From NCBI GenBank assembly GCA_964432205.1, contig CAYSMK010000006.1:1-64000 (forward strand): a DNA stretch of 64,000 bases, written 5' to 3'. The notes beneath the pieces are model-generated. The model was not told where the DNA came from, did not search any database, and saw only the letters and a program-made list of their open reading frames with translations. Below are positions 7,520 to 16,128 of this stretch, piece after piece; the first letter of the stretch is position 1; each line of letters starts with the position of its first letter. The stretch is from Geomobilibacter sp964432205 (GTDB lineage Bacteria; Desulfobacterota; Desulfuromonadia; Geobacterales; DSM-12255). The position numbers and the translations under genes were made by a program.

Positions 7520-9880
7520 TTCCCGCCTTTCCCGCCGCATGAACTCCATTACCTTGTCCGGCGGGATCGGCCTGCTGATCAGATATCCTTGGATCTCGTC
7601 GCACAGGGTATCTTTCAGAAAGGCGTACTGCCCCATAGTTTCCACCCCTTCGGCAATCACCTTCAGGTCGAGACTGTTCCCCATGGCGATAATGGCAGTG
7701 GCAATCGCCGCGTCGGTCTTGTTCTGATCGATATCCCGGACGAACGACTTGTCGATCTTCAGCGTGTTCACGGAAAAGCGCTTCAGTTGGGCAAGAGACG
7801 AGTAGCCGGTGCCGAAATCGTCCACCGAGATATGCATCCCCATTTCGCGTAAACAGGTCAGCACCTGGATAATGGCATCCGGGTTCTGCATGATGACCGT
7901 CTCGGTGATCTCGAACTCCAGGTATTCGGGCGCGAGACCGGTCCGCCGCAGCACCCCCTTTACCACGTCCAGAAAGTTCTTTTGCTGGAGCTGATAGCCG
8001 GAGAGGTTCACTGCCACCCGCAACCGTGGCAGCCCCTGCTCTTCCCAGGCCAGATGCTGGCGGCACGCCTCTTCCATGACCCACTCACCGATCGGGATGA
8101 TTAGTCCGGTCTCTTCCGCCAGCGGAATGAATTCGCTCGGGGGAAGAATGCCCAACTCGGGGTGCTCCCACCGCAGAAGCGCTTCCAAAGCGGTTATCTG
8201 GCCGCTGACGATATTCACCTTGGGCTGGTAATACAATCTGAACTCGTTCTTTTCCAGCGCCTTGCGGAGGCTGTTTTCCAGCACCAGGCGCCGGTGGGAA
8301 TCCTCATCCATGAAGCTGTCGTAGTACTGCAGCACGCCACCTCCCAGTCCTTTGGCATGATACATGGCAACATCGGCCTTCTTGATCAGACTGTCCAGAT
8401 CCTCCGTATCCATGGGATAGACGCTTATGCCGAGACTCGCCGTCACGAACAGTTCATGATCGTCGATGTTATAGGGCCTGGCAATGACGTTCAGGATTTT
8501 GTGGGCCACCAGTTCCGCATCTTCACGGCGCTCAAGGTTGCAGAGAATGATCGTGTATTCGTCGCCGCCAAAGCGGGCCACGGAATCGATTTCCCTGAGC
8601 GCCCCGGAAAGCCGCTTTGCCACCTGAACGAGCAGTTTATCGCCGGTCGGGTGCCCAAGGGTGTCGTTGATCACCTTGAAACGATCCAGATCGAGAAACA
8701 GGAGGGCTGCCAGCTTGTGGTGGCGATGGGCAAGGGACATGGCCTGCTTCAACCGGTCCAGAAACAGGATCCGGTTGGGAAGGCCGGTCAGGTTGTCATG
8801 GTGGGCGAGATTGTACAATCGGGCCTGGGTCTGTTTCCGCTCGGTCACGTCGCGCCAGATCCCCCAGATTGCCGTAGGTTGCTTGTTGCGAAAACTGCAG
8901 GTGAGGCTCCCCTCCACACTGATATCCCGACCGTCCTTTGCCCTGAAGACCGCCTCCAGGGTGGTCAGGGCCTCTCCTGATCCCACCCGTGCCAGCCCCA
9001 GTTCATAAAGGTTGCACGAGTCATCGGCCACCAATACCCTGCTGTCGCTCCCGACAAGCTCTTCCCGGCTGTACTGGAGCGCCTGCAGCATGGCGCGGTT
9101 TGTGAACAGGAGCTTGCCGTCCAGGCTGACGCAATGGATGAGATCATTGGCCGTGTCCAGGAAATTGAGGAGCTTTTGCTCGCTCTCCCGCGCCAAAGCT
9201 GTCTCGGCCCGGATGACCGACATGAGGAAGGTGGCGATAATGGCCGCAGCCGCGTTGAGCAGTGCGACCCAGCAGACGATCAGTACGACATAGAGCATGT
9301 CATTGTGCAGTTGCGAGTTAACGAACGGCATCGGCACATAGTCGATCAGAGAGCGGTCCTCGAGGACAAGGAGGAGTCCGTAGAGCATCCCCCCCATGGC
9401 ACCGGTAAACCAGACGCCGCGATACCGTTCCAAAAGGAATGCCGCCTCGATGGTAACGATCAGGTAGACCGGCCAGAACCAGCTCGCTGCCCCGCCGCTG
9501 AAATGGATGAGCACCGTGACGAAGAGGAAATCCAGCAGGATTTCCAGGTGGTCGACATACCGAACATGCTGAATCTTGTCGTAGAGAAAGTGGTACACGC
9601 TGTTGTAGCACGCCACCACCAGAATGGAGAGGAGGAGGAAGATGACCTGCTGTTGGGAAAGAAAGAAGCCGTAACGGCTGAGGGAAAACGTGCAGGCTGC
9701 GAAAAGGCCGTACAGTGAGGTGACGAGCAGGAGCAACCAGCGCATCTTCGCCACCAGCCGATTCCGCCACACCTGTTCCGCTTCTCTGTCGCCGTCGAGA
9801 GAAATACCGAAGAGACGGGTGCCGTTGATGTTCCTGGCCAGGAAATCCACCCACGACACCTCCTGATTGTTTCTAGCCAT
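7487..9880 (-). CDS. Membrane GGDEF-EAL protein with PAS domain
   Basis: Predicted cyclic-di-GMP turnover protein of 797 aa in the inner membrane. About six hydrophobic segments occupy residues 46-225, a PAS domain 235-345, GGDEF about 355-515 and EAL about 535-785. The cyclase motif reads GGDEY (438-442), a Phe-to-Tyr change often tolerated. The phosphodiesterase domain keeps EAL (566-568), FEITET, DDFGTGYSSL, KIDKSFV and IAEGVET, so phosphodiesterase activity is the safer prediction. It starts at ATG. No partner gene indicates a specific output. Confidence 0.93.
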   Translation of the reverse strand: MARNNQEVSWVDFLARNINGTRLFGISLDGDREAEQVWRNRLVAKMRWLLLLVTSLYGLFAACTFSLSRYGFFLSQQQVIFLLLSILVVACYNSVYHFLYDKIQHVRYVDHLEILLDFLFVTVLIHFSGGAASWFWPVYLIVTIEAAFLLERYRGVWFTGAMGGMLYGLLLVLEDRSLIDYVPMPFVNSQLHNDMLYVVLIVCWVALLNAAAAIIATFLMSVIRAETALARESEQKLLNFLDTANDLIHCVSLDGKLLFTNRAMLQALQYSREELVGSDSRVLVADDSCNLYELGLARVGSGEALTTLEAVFRAKDGRDISVEGSLTCSFRNKQPTAIWGIWRDVTERKQTQARLYNLAHHDNLTGLPNRILFLDRLKQAMSLAHRHHKLAALLFLDLDRFKVINDTLGHPTGDKLLVQVAKRLSGALREIDSVARFGGDEYTIILCNLERREDAELVAHKILNVIARPYNIDDHELFVTASLGISVYPMDTEDLDSLIKKADVAMYHAKGLGGGVLQYYDSFMDEDSHRRLVLENSLRKALEKNEFRLYYQPKVNIVSGQITALEALLRWEHPELGILPPSEFIPLAEETGLIIPIGEWVMEEACRQHLAWEEQGLPRLRVAVNLSGYQLQQKNFLDVVKGVLRRTGLAPEYLEFEITETVIMQNPDAIIQVLTCLREMGMHISVDDFGTGYSSLAQLKRFSVNTLKIDKSFVRDIDQNKTDAAIATAIIAMGNSLDLKVIAEGVETMGQYAFLKDTLCDEIQGYLISRPIPPDKVMEFMRRERRESRVEDGETSQ

Positions 9881-9912
9881 CCAAACCCCGAACTCCTGCC
9901 AGCGGCAGGAAA

Positions 9913-10722
9913 TTATGTTACGAACCGCAGTTCCGGGGCCACCGGCAGAATACCCATGTCACGCGCATCCTGGAAGAAGCGGGAGACCCCCTTTTGATGG
10001 GCCGGCGTCAGGTCGTACGAGATGGTGTGCCAGTAGTCCACGAGCTCTTTTCGGTCCATCCAGGTCGATTCTTGACTGATTTCGGCGATTTCCCCGTAGG
10101 CACCCTTGGCCCGCTGCTTGGCAGCAAGCAGATCGGCCAGAAGCAGCTTGAGTTCGTCTCGCTGCCGCTCCACGACCTCCCGACGGACGATCCAGAGGGC
10201 AAAGACAAAGGGGAGCCCCGTTGCCGCATGCCACAACGCGCCGAGGTCGAAACAGAATCCGTCCGGCTTGGCCAGTGCCGTTTTGAGGGCGGCATCGCCA
10301 ATCAGGAGGCAGGCGGCGAACCGGTCAAGATCAAGCCCGCTTGTCGGCTCGAACCGGGCGGCTACTCCATGGTATTTCCGGAGCAGTATCCTGAGCAGCA
10401 CCACCGAGGTCTCGGATTCACTGGTCAGGCCGATGGTCTGCCCAGCCAACTCCTCGATGGGGACGCGGGAAAAGAGAAACACGCTCTTCACCGGACCGAT
10501 GGCGCTGATGGACAGATCAGGAAGGAGGTAATAACGGTCTGCCCGGCGTCCGTACTCAATGGACGAGGAAGGGCAGAGATCGATCTCGCCCTGGCGCAGC
10601 ATCCCGTTCAACACAGCTGGCACGCCGCGCACCATCCGGTAACGGTCTATTGGAAAGTCCTTCATCAGTTCGTGAAAGATCGGCGTACAGTTGGCATAGG
10701 TAATCTGGCCAATGGTCAGCAT
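9913..10722 (-). CDS. mqnA: Chorismate dehydratase MqnA (futalosine pathway)
   Basis: Catalyses the first step of menaquinone synthesis by the futalosine route, chorismate to 3-enolpyruvylbenzoate. The 269-aa protein has the MqnA/MqnD periplasmic-binding-like fold: TYANCTPIFHEL at the N-terminus, PSSSIEYGRRADRYYLLPD with SVFLFSRVPI, and the ligand-lobe segment GLTSESETSVVLLRILL. The pattern fits MqnA better than MqnD, but the two are related. I chose the ATG at 10722, preceded by GGGGAGAG, over starts up to 23 codons upstream. It is a marker of a futalosine-type anaerobe; the other mqn genes are not in this window. Confidence 0.88.
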   Translation of the reverse strand: MLTIGQITYANCTPIFHELMKDFPIDRYRMVRGVPAVLNGMLRQGEIDLCPSSSIEYGRRADRYYLLPDLSISAIGPVKSVFLFSRVPIEELAGQTIGLTSESETSVVLLRILLRKYHGVAARFEPTSGLDLDRFAACLLIGDAALKTALAKPDGFCFDLGALWHAATGLPFVFALWIVRREVVERQRDELKLLLADLLAAKQRAKGAYGEIAEISQESTWMDRKELVDYWHTISYDLTPAHQKGVSRFFQDARDMGILPVAPELRFVT

Positions 10723-10791
10723 GGTCACTCTCCCCATCAAATCATCGTATCCGCCACGACAGAATCCGCGTTTCCCGCGCCTCGTGCGCAC

Positions 10792-10820
10792 AAAAAAAGG
10801 GCGAGACCTTCTCTCGCCCT
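10792..10820 (-). terminator. Rho-independent terminator after gcvH
   Basis: A perfect 9-bp stem AGGGCGAGA/TCTCGCCCT with a 5-nt loop is followed by seven T residues on the minus strand. It ends the pepP-accB-accC-gcvH unit. Confidence 0.93.
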
Positions 10821-10843
10821 GACTTTTCTATGGTAGACCCGGC

Positions 10844-11230
10844 CTACTCGTTTTCTTCAACCGCCTCGGCGTAGTCATCCGCCGTCAACAGCAGTTTCAA
10901 CTCCTCCGGATCGGACATCTCGACCATGATCAACCAACCGCTGTCATAGGGGTCGTCATTGATCTGACCGGGCGAATCGGTCACCTCGCTGTTCACTTCC
11001 AAAACGGTGCCGCTCACCGGGGCGTAGAGATCGGCCACGGTCTTGCGCGCCTCGATGGAGCCGAACGAATCGTCCTGATCCAGTTCGTCGCCGACAGAGG
11101 GGAGTTCCACGGAGGTGATGATCCCCAGCTCCTCCTGGGCGTAGTCGGTGATGCCGACAACCGCCTTATCCCCCTCAATCCTGATCCAAAGATGCTCTTT
11201 GCTGTACTTCAGCTCTTCCGGCAAATCCAT
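10844..11230 (-). CDS. gcvH: Glycine cleavage system H protein (lipoyl carrier)
   Basis: Small lipoylated carrier of 128 aa that in the glycine cleavage system shuttles the aminomethyl group between P, T and L proteins. The lipoyl site is Lys63 in SIEARKTVADLYAPVSG, and the length is normal for H protein. It begins 3 nt after the accC stop, so it belongs to the acetyl-CoA carboxylase transcript rather than to a gcvPT operon. No P, T or L protein genes are in the window. Lone GcvH proteins also serve as lipoyl relays in lipoate assembly, so a role outside glycine cleavage is possible. Confidence 0.9.
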   Translation of the reverse strand: MDLPEELKYSKEHLWIRIEGDKAVVGITDYAQEELGIITSVELPSVGDELDQDDSFGSIEARKTVADLYAPVSGTVLEVNSEVTDSPGQINDDPYDSGWLIMVEMSDPEELKLLLTADDYAEAVEENE

Positions 11231-11233
11231 AAA

Positions 11234-12574
11234 TCACTCCAGAACGATGCGCTCCAGGAAACTCGTGTCGATGTCCCCTTCGATGAAATCCTTGTTGGCC
11301 ATGATCCGCTTGTGGAAGGGGATGGTAGTCCTGATCCCCTCCACGATGTATTCGTCCAGCGCCCGTGCCATGCGGCGGATTGCCGCTTCGCGGGTCTCGG
11401 CATGCACGATCAGCTTGGCGATCAGCGAGTCATAGTGTGGAACGACAGTATACCCATCGTACACGAAGGAGTCAACCCGAACGCCGAGACCGCCCGGTGT
11501 GTGGTAGGAAGTGATTTTCCCGGGAGAAGGGGTGAACTTGACCGGATCTTCGGCATTGATCCGGCATTCGATGGCGTGGCCGTTGATCTTCACGTCCTTC
11601 TGGGCGTAGCGGAGCTTCTCCCCGAAGGCCACACGGATCTGTTCCTGCACGATGTCGATGCCGGTGATCATCTCGGTCACCGGATGTTCCACCTGGACCC
11701 GGGTGTTCATCTCCATGAAGTAGAAGTTGTTGTCCTTGTCCACCAGGAACTCAATGGTACCGGCGCTGGAGTAGCCGACCGCCTTGGCGGCCCGCACGGC
11801 GGCTTCGCCCATGGTGGCCCGCAGCTCAGGGGTACTGATTACCGACGGCGCCTCCTCGATGATCTTCTGGTGCCGCCGCTGAATCGAACAGTCCCGCTCC
11901 CCGAGGTGGATGACATTGCCGTGCTTGTCCCCGAGGATCTGGATCTCCACATGCCGCGGCCGCTCGCAGTACTTTTCGATGTAGACCTCGGGATTGCCGA
12001 AACCGGACTGGGCCTCGGCCCTGGCCGTGGCAAAGGCGTTGGGCAGTGCTGCCGGCGAATGGACGATCTTCATCCCCCGCCCGCCACCGCCCGCCGTCGC
12101 CTTGATGATGACCGGAAAACCGATCTCCTTGGCGATCCGGACCGCCTCCTCAACATCCTTCACCCCCTCCTTGGTACCGGGAAGGATCGGCACATTCTCC
12201 TTGATCACCGCCTGGCGGGCGCTGATCTTGTCTCCCATGACCCGCATGCTGTGGGAGGTGGGACCGATGAAGGTGATGCCGCACTGCTCGCAGATCTCGG
12301 CAAAACGGGCGTTCTCGGAGAGAAAGCCGTAGCCGGGATGGATCGCCTCGGCATCGGTCAGTTCGGCAGCACTGATGATGGCGTTGATGTTGAGATAACT
12401 CGAAAGGCTGGGAGGGGGGCCGATGCAGACACTCTCGTCCGCCAGCTTCACATGGAGCGAATCCTTGTCGGCCGTCGAGTAGACCGCCACGGTCTTGATC
12501 CCGAGCTCCTTGCAGGCCCGGATGATGCGCATGGCGATCTCGCCCCGGTTGGCGATGAGCACTTTATGGAACAT
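11234..12574 (-). CDS. accC: Acetyl-CoA carboxylase, biotin carboxylase subunit
   Basis: ATP-grasp enzyme that carboxylates the biotin on AccB, the first half-reaction of fatty-acid synthesis. The 446 aa are the usual length. Visible features are the N-terminal KVLIANRGEIAMRIIRA, the glycine-rich ATP loop GGGGRGMKIV, the HIGERDCS-type segment, and EMNTRVQVEHPVTE with the metal and bicarbonate residues. The start at MFHKVLIANRG has AGGAG 7 nt upstream; an upstream in-frame ATG lacks one. Its 5' flank carries a long hairpin separating it from accB. Confidence 0.96.
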   Translation of the reverse strand: MFHKVLIANRGEIAMRIIRACKELGIKTVAVYSTADKDSLHVKLADESVCIGPPPSLSSYLNINAIISAAELTDAEAIHPGYGFLSENARFAEICEQCGITFIGPTSHSMRVMGDKISARQAVIKENVPILPGTKEGVKDVEEAVRIAKEIGFPVIIKATAGGGGRGMKIVHSPAALPNAFATARAEAQSGFGNPEVYIEKYCERPRHVEIQILGDKHGNVIHLGERDCSIQRRHQKIIEEAPSVISTPELRATMGEAAVRAAKAVGYSSAGTIEFLVDKDNNFYFMEMNTRVQVEHPVTEMITGIDIVQEQIRVAFGEKLRYAQKDVKINGHAIECRINAEDPVKFTPSPGKITSYHTPGGLGVRVDSFVYDGYTVVPHYDSLIAKLIVHAETREAAIRRMARALDEYIVEGIRTTIPFHKRIMANKDFIEGDIDTSFLERIVLE

Positions 12575-12593
12575 GAATAACTCCTGTAAGAAA

Positions 12594-12672
12594 GGCACTG
12601 GGCACTGGGCACCAGGCTCTGGGAAAAACCAGTTCTGACCGGCCTAGAGCCTAGAGCCTAGTGCCTAGTGCC
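12594..12672 (-). repeat. Imperfect inverted repeat between accB and accC
   Basis: Arms of about 30 nt (12594-12623 and 12643-12672) are themselves made of short repeats: GGCACTGGGCACTGGGCACC on the left, CCTAGAGCCTAGAGCC then TAGTGCCTAGTGCC on the right. Most mismatches can form G-U pairs, so the transcript can fold into a long rod 20 nt before the accC ribosome site. Confidence 0.7.
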
Positions 12673-12678
12673 TGCATT

Positions 12679-13146
12679 CTATATTTTTTCGACAATGAAG
12701 AGCGGATCGCCATACTCAACCGGCTGGGCGTTCTCCTTGCAGATCTTGACGACCTTGCAGCGGAACTCGGCCTCGATTTCGTTCATCAGCTTCATTGCCT
12801 CGACGATGCAGAGGACCTGACCTTTCTCCACAACCTGGCCGACCGTCACATACGGGGGATCATCGGGTGCCGGGGCGTGGTAGAAGGTCCCGACGATCGG
12901 CGAAGTGATCTTGTCGCCGGCCGGTTCGGCATCGACAGCCACTGCCGGGGCAGCAGGAGCAGCTGCCGGTGCGGCTGCCACCGCTGCCGGCGCAGGAGCG
13001 TAGACCGGCGCCGGGGCGGCCACGTGGACTACCTGCTGGGTGCCGCGCTTGATGCTGATCTTCTCCTCCTGGGTCTCGATCTCGAACTCGGTGATGTCGC
13101 TGCCGGTCACCATGGTAATAAGCTGCTTCAGGTCCTTGATATCCAT
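12679..13146 (-). CDS. accB: Biotin carboxyl carrier protein of acetyl-CoA carboxylase
   Basis: Carries the biotin prosthetic group between AccC and the carboxyltransferase. The 155-aa protein has an N-terminal helical region (1-40), a long Ala/Pro-rich flexible linker (42-75) and a C-terminal biotinyl domain with the modified Lys119 in EAMKLMNE. AAAGGAGACATCG precedes the ATG. It lies between pepP and accC, a common order in Geobacter-type genomes. Confidence 0.96.
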   Translation of the reverse strand: MDIKDLKQLITMVTGSDITEFEIETQEEKISIKRGTQQVVHVAAPAPVYAPAPAAVAAAPAAAPAAPAVAVDAEPAGDKITSPIVGTFYHAPAPDDPPYVTVGQVVEKGQVLCIVEAMKLMNEIEAEFRCKVVKICKENAQPVEYGDPLFIVEKI

Positions 13147-13227
13147 CGATGTCTCCTTTGATGATTGTGTTGTTGCTGTATGGCAAAAGCGCCCGAAAAG
13201 AGCTGCCGGTTGATGCCGGCTACGCCC

Positions 13228-14295
13228 TCAAACGATGCGCAGTTCCTTTGACACCCCGGTGAGGAGCCGACAGCCGTTACCGGTCACCACCACCGTATCC
13301 TCGATCCTGACGCCACCGAAGCCGGGAATGTAGATCCCTGGCTCGATGGTAAAGACCATTCCCTCTTCAGCCAGTTGCTCGCTCCGATAGGAAACTACCG
13401 GCTTTTCGTGCACCTCGATGCCGACGCCGTGTCCCAGGCCATGCCCGAAGTACGGACCGAACCCCTTCTCTTCGATATAGCCGCGGGCAATCCGGTCCAG
13501 GTCACGGCAGGCGATCCCCGGCCGAACCGCAGCGATGGCCAGGTCATGGGCCTCTTTCACCACCTGGTAGATCTCCCGCTGGCGGTCATCGACACCCCCT
13601 ACCGCGACGGTTACCGTTTCATCGGAACAGTACCCCCGGTACCGGGCACCGAAGTCGAACGTCACCAGTTCCCCGTCTGCCACGACCTTCTCCGAGGCCC
13701 GGCCGTGGGGCAGTGCCCCCCGCTCCCCGGACGCGACGATGAAGTCAAAGGAGCGATCGTCGGCGCCGCGCCGCCGCATGGCCATCTCCAGGGCCAGTGC
13801 CAGTTCCTGCTCCACCGCGCCCGGCCGGACCAGGGGGAGAATCTCTTCCAGCGCTGCCGAAGCGATGGCGGCACAGGTCGACAGGAGTTCCAGCTCTGCC
13901 GGCTCCTTCACGAGCCGCAGACCGTTCAGTTCGGTTTCCAGCGGCACCAGCTCCACACCGGAAAGGGCAGCGGAGAGTGCGCGGAAAAACGCAACCGTGG
14001 TCTGTTCCGCCTCGATCCCCACCCGCACCAGGGAGGCCTCGGCACAGAGCGCTGCCACCCCTTCCACCTTGGTCCGGTACTCGCGAACCCGGCAGAGGGA
14101 CGCCTCCTGACCCGCCTGGGTCGTATAACGGGAATCGGTCAGGAACCAGGCGTCATCCCGGGCAACCACCAGCACGCCATCGCTGCCGGTAAAGCCAGCC
14201 AGGTAGCGGATGTTCGGCAGGCCGGTGAAGATCAGGGCATCCAGGTCGAGCTCGGCAATGAGACGGCCGGCCTTCAAGACTCTGCTATGTAGCAT
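13228..14295 (-). CDS. Xaa-Pro aminopeptidase (M24 family)
   Basis: Dinuclear metallopeptidase that removes N-terminal residues preceding proline. The 355-aa protein has an N-terminal creatinase-like domain and a C-terminal pita-bread domain with the metal ligands in order: Asp in TFDFGARYRGY, Asp in SDETVTV, His in GHGLGHGVG, Glu in FTIEPGIY and Glu in GVRIEDTV. I take the ATG at 14295, which has GCAGGAG 8 nt upstream, over a GTG six codons earlier. It probably heads the accB-accC-gcvH transcript; PepP and PepQ type cannot be separated with confidence. Confidence 0.92.
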   Translation of the reverse strand: MLHSRVLKAGRLIAELDLDALIFTGLPNIRYLAGFTGSDGVLVVARDDAWFLTDSRYTTQAGQEASLCRVREYRTKVEGVAALCAEASLVRVGIEAEQTTVAFFRALSAALSGVELVPLETELNGLRLVKEPAELELLSTCAAIASAALEEILPLVRPGAVEQELALALEMAMRRRGADDRSFDFIVASGERGALPHGRASEKVVADGELVTFDFGARYRGYCSDETVTVAVGGVDDRQREIYQVVKEAHDLAIAAVRPGIACRDLDRIARGYIEEKGFGPYFGHGLGHGVGIEVHEKPVVSYRSEQLAEEGMVFTIEPGIYIPGFGGVRIEDTVVVTGNGCRLLTGVSKELRIV

Positions 14296-14328
14296 AAATT
14301 GCTTCTCCTGCACAATCCTTTTTCATCA

Positions 14329-14388
14329 AAACTAAAACCCCGTTACCGTGAAACCACGAACTCGTGGAACAACGCAGGGGGCACGCCC
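14329..14388 (-). terminator. Structured terminator after the sigma-54 regulator
   Basis: On the minus strand CCCC...AACGGGG brackets an internal hairpin CCACGA/TCGTGG (14338-14380) and is followed by TTTTAGTTTT. A second small hairpin, GGGG CGTG CCCC (14377-14388), overlaps its start. Both lie between the regulator stop and the pepP ribosome site. Confidence 0.6.
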
Positions 14389-14413
14389 CAGCTAGCCTTT
14401 AGCGAAAGTAAAA

Positions 14414-15793
14414 TCACTCCTTTTTCAGTCCGTACTTCTTGATCTTGCGGTACATGGTGGCCATATTGATCCCCGCGTCCCTGGCTGCAGACTCCACGTT
14501 CCAACCGTGCCGGCCGAGCAGACCACGCAGGTATTCGCTCTCGAAGCGGGACATGACCGCCGAGTAGTCGCCGTCGCCCGAGATCTCGCTCAGCGGCCCC
14601 AGCGGCTCCCCTTCCGGCAGTTCGACAAACTGGGACAGCACCTCAAGGCTGATGGACTCTTCGCTCTCCATCGCCATCGAGGCCTCGATGACGTTCTTCA
14701 GCTGCCGGATGTTTCCGGGCCACTCGTAGGCACAGGCCACGGCAAGGGCATCGGGGGAGAACCCTTTCACCCGGGTGCCGAACTTGTCGTTCTGGTCCCG
14801 AATGAAATGGGCCGCCAAGAGCGGAATGTCGGCCTGCCGTTCGCGCAAGGGAGGCAGGTGGATATTCACCACATTGAGGCGATAGTAGAGGTCTTCCCTG
14901 AATTCACAGCGCTTCACCGCTCCCTTCAGATCGGAGTTGGTGGCCGACAGGACCCGGACGTCCACCTTGGTCGGTGTCGTGTCGCCGATCCGGAGGAATT
15001 CCTGTTCCTGGAGGAAACGGAGCAGGGTCTTCTGCACGTTCATCGGCAGGTTCCCCACCTCGTCCAGAAACAGGGTCCCGCCGTCGGCCGCCTCCAGCAG
15101 CCCCTGCCGGTTCTCCTTGGCCCCGGTGAAGGCCCCTTTCCGGTAGCCGAACAGCTCGCTCTCCAGGATCGACTCGGGGAGCGCCCCGCAGTTGATGGCA
15201 ACGAACCGCTTCTGTTTCCGGGGCGAATTGTAGTGGATCGCCTGGGCGATCAGCTCCTTGCCGGTTCCCGACTCGCCGGTGATCAGCACCGACGTGTCGC
15301 GGATCGCCACCTTCTCCACCCGCTGCAGCAGCTGTCTGAGGCCGCCCGAGGCACCGATGATGTTGTCGAAGTTGAATTTGCCGGCCAGCTCCGCCTTCAG
15401 CTCGCGGTTCTCTTCCAGGAGCTCGGTCTGTTTCAGGGCATTCTTCACCCGGTAGAGCAGTTCCTCGGGCTCGAACGGCTTGGTCAGCATGTCGTAGGCC
15501 CCGCGGCGCAGTGCCTGGATCGACATCTCCACCGTGGCATAGGCAGTGACCATGATGACCGGCAGGGTCGCATCCTTCTGCCTGATCCGCTGCAGCACCT
15601 CCAGGCCGTCCATCCCCGGCATCTTGATGTCGGATATGACCAGGTCCCACTCCCCGGCCCGAAACTCCTCGACTGCTTCGAACGAGCGGGTAAAGGCCTT
15701 CACGCTATAACCGTTGTCGAGAAGGATCGCCTCCATCATCCGGCAGAGCCCCTCCTCATTGTCAACCAAAAGGATTCTCTTCTTATTGGTCAC
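14414..15793 (-). CDS. Sigma-54-dependent response regulator (NtrC type)
   Basis: Two-component activator of sigma-54 promoters, 459 aa. It has a receiver domain (1-120) with phospho-acceptor Asp in VISDIKMPGMDG, an AAA+ domain with Walker A GESGTGKE, the sigma-54 contact loop GAFTGAKENRQG and Walker B GGTLFLDEVG, and a C-terminal Fis-like helix-turn-helix (NMATMYRKIKKYGL). The start is a GTG with only a weak ribosome site. No histidine kinase lies next to it, so it is an orphan here and its targets are unknown. Confidence 0.93.
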   Translation of the reverse strand: MTNKKRILLVDNEEGLCRMMEAILLDNGYSVKAFTRSFEAVEEFRAGEWDLVISDIKMPGMDGLEVLQRIRQKDATLPVIMVTAYATVEMSIQALRRGAYDMLTKPFEPEELLYRVKNALKQTELLEENRELKAELAGKFNFDNIIGASGGLRQLLQRVEKVAIRDTSVLITGESGTGKELIAQAIHYNSPRKQKRFVAINCGALPESILESELFGYRKGAFTGAKENRQGLLEAADGGTLFLDEVGNLPMNVQKTLLRFLQEQEFLRIGDTTPTKVDVRVLSATNSDLKGAVKRCEFREDLYYRLNVVNIHLPPLRERQADIPLLAAHFIRDQNDKFGTRVKGFSPDALAVACAYEWPGNIRQLKNVIEASMAMESEESISLEVLSQFVELPEGEPLGPLSEISGDGDYSAVMSRFESEYLRGLLGRHGWNVESAARDAGINMATMYRKIKKYGLKKE

Positions 15794-15971
15794 GCCGTAC
15801 CTGCTTCTGAAAGGATATTCGCGGACGAATGGTCGACCGATACAAAAGCATCTCTAAGGGGAAATCACCTACGTGTCAAGGGAAGAATGCCGACTTACCG
15901 GCAGAGGTTGGCAGTGATAACTGAGCTGATATAGGTCGATGTCCTCGATAGGCCGCTCAGCACCGGAACCG

Positions 15972-16102
15972 ATATCGAACAGCACGGCCATCAGCTTCTG
16001 CGTCAGCCAGACCGTTTCATCCTCGACGCGCACCTCGATGGTGCTTTCACCCGCCTGCTTGGTGAAGATCAGGAACTCGGCAGTGCTGTTGCGGATTTGG
16101 AG
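15972..16102 (-). pseudogene. Truncated duplicate of the rhuM 5' region
   Basis: About 45 codons translate to LQIRNSTAEFLIFTKQAG through VWLTQKLMAVLFDIG, matching residues 6-48 of the RhuM protein encoded at 17319-18353. The DNA matches 18219-18341 with about five differences in 123 nt, so the duplication is recent. There is no start codon: the REP-like palindrome at 16105 replaces it. The frame then runs into unrelated sequence. The remaining bases up to 15793 show no gene. Confidence 0.85.
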
Positions 16103-16104
16103 AC

Positions 16105-16128
16105 GGGCGAAAAATATTTCGCCCCTAC
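16105..16128. repeat. REP-like palindrome at the 3' end of the RAYT gene
   Basis: GGGCGAAA-4 nt-TTTCGCCC followed by CTAC forms a GTAGGGGCGAA-type palindrome. The CTAC supplies the TAG stop codon of the transposase gene, so the element abuts it exactly. Confidence 0.8.

Noticed and set aside
14329..14388. Cyclic-di-GMP or other riboswitch upstream of pepP
   Set aside because: The conserved GEMM core is not present; the structure with its T-run fits a terminator of the preceding gene.
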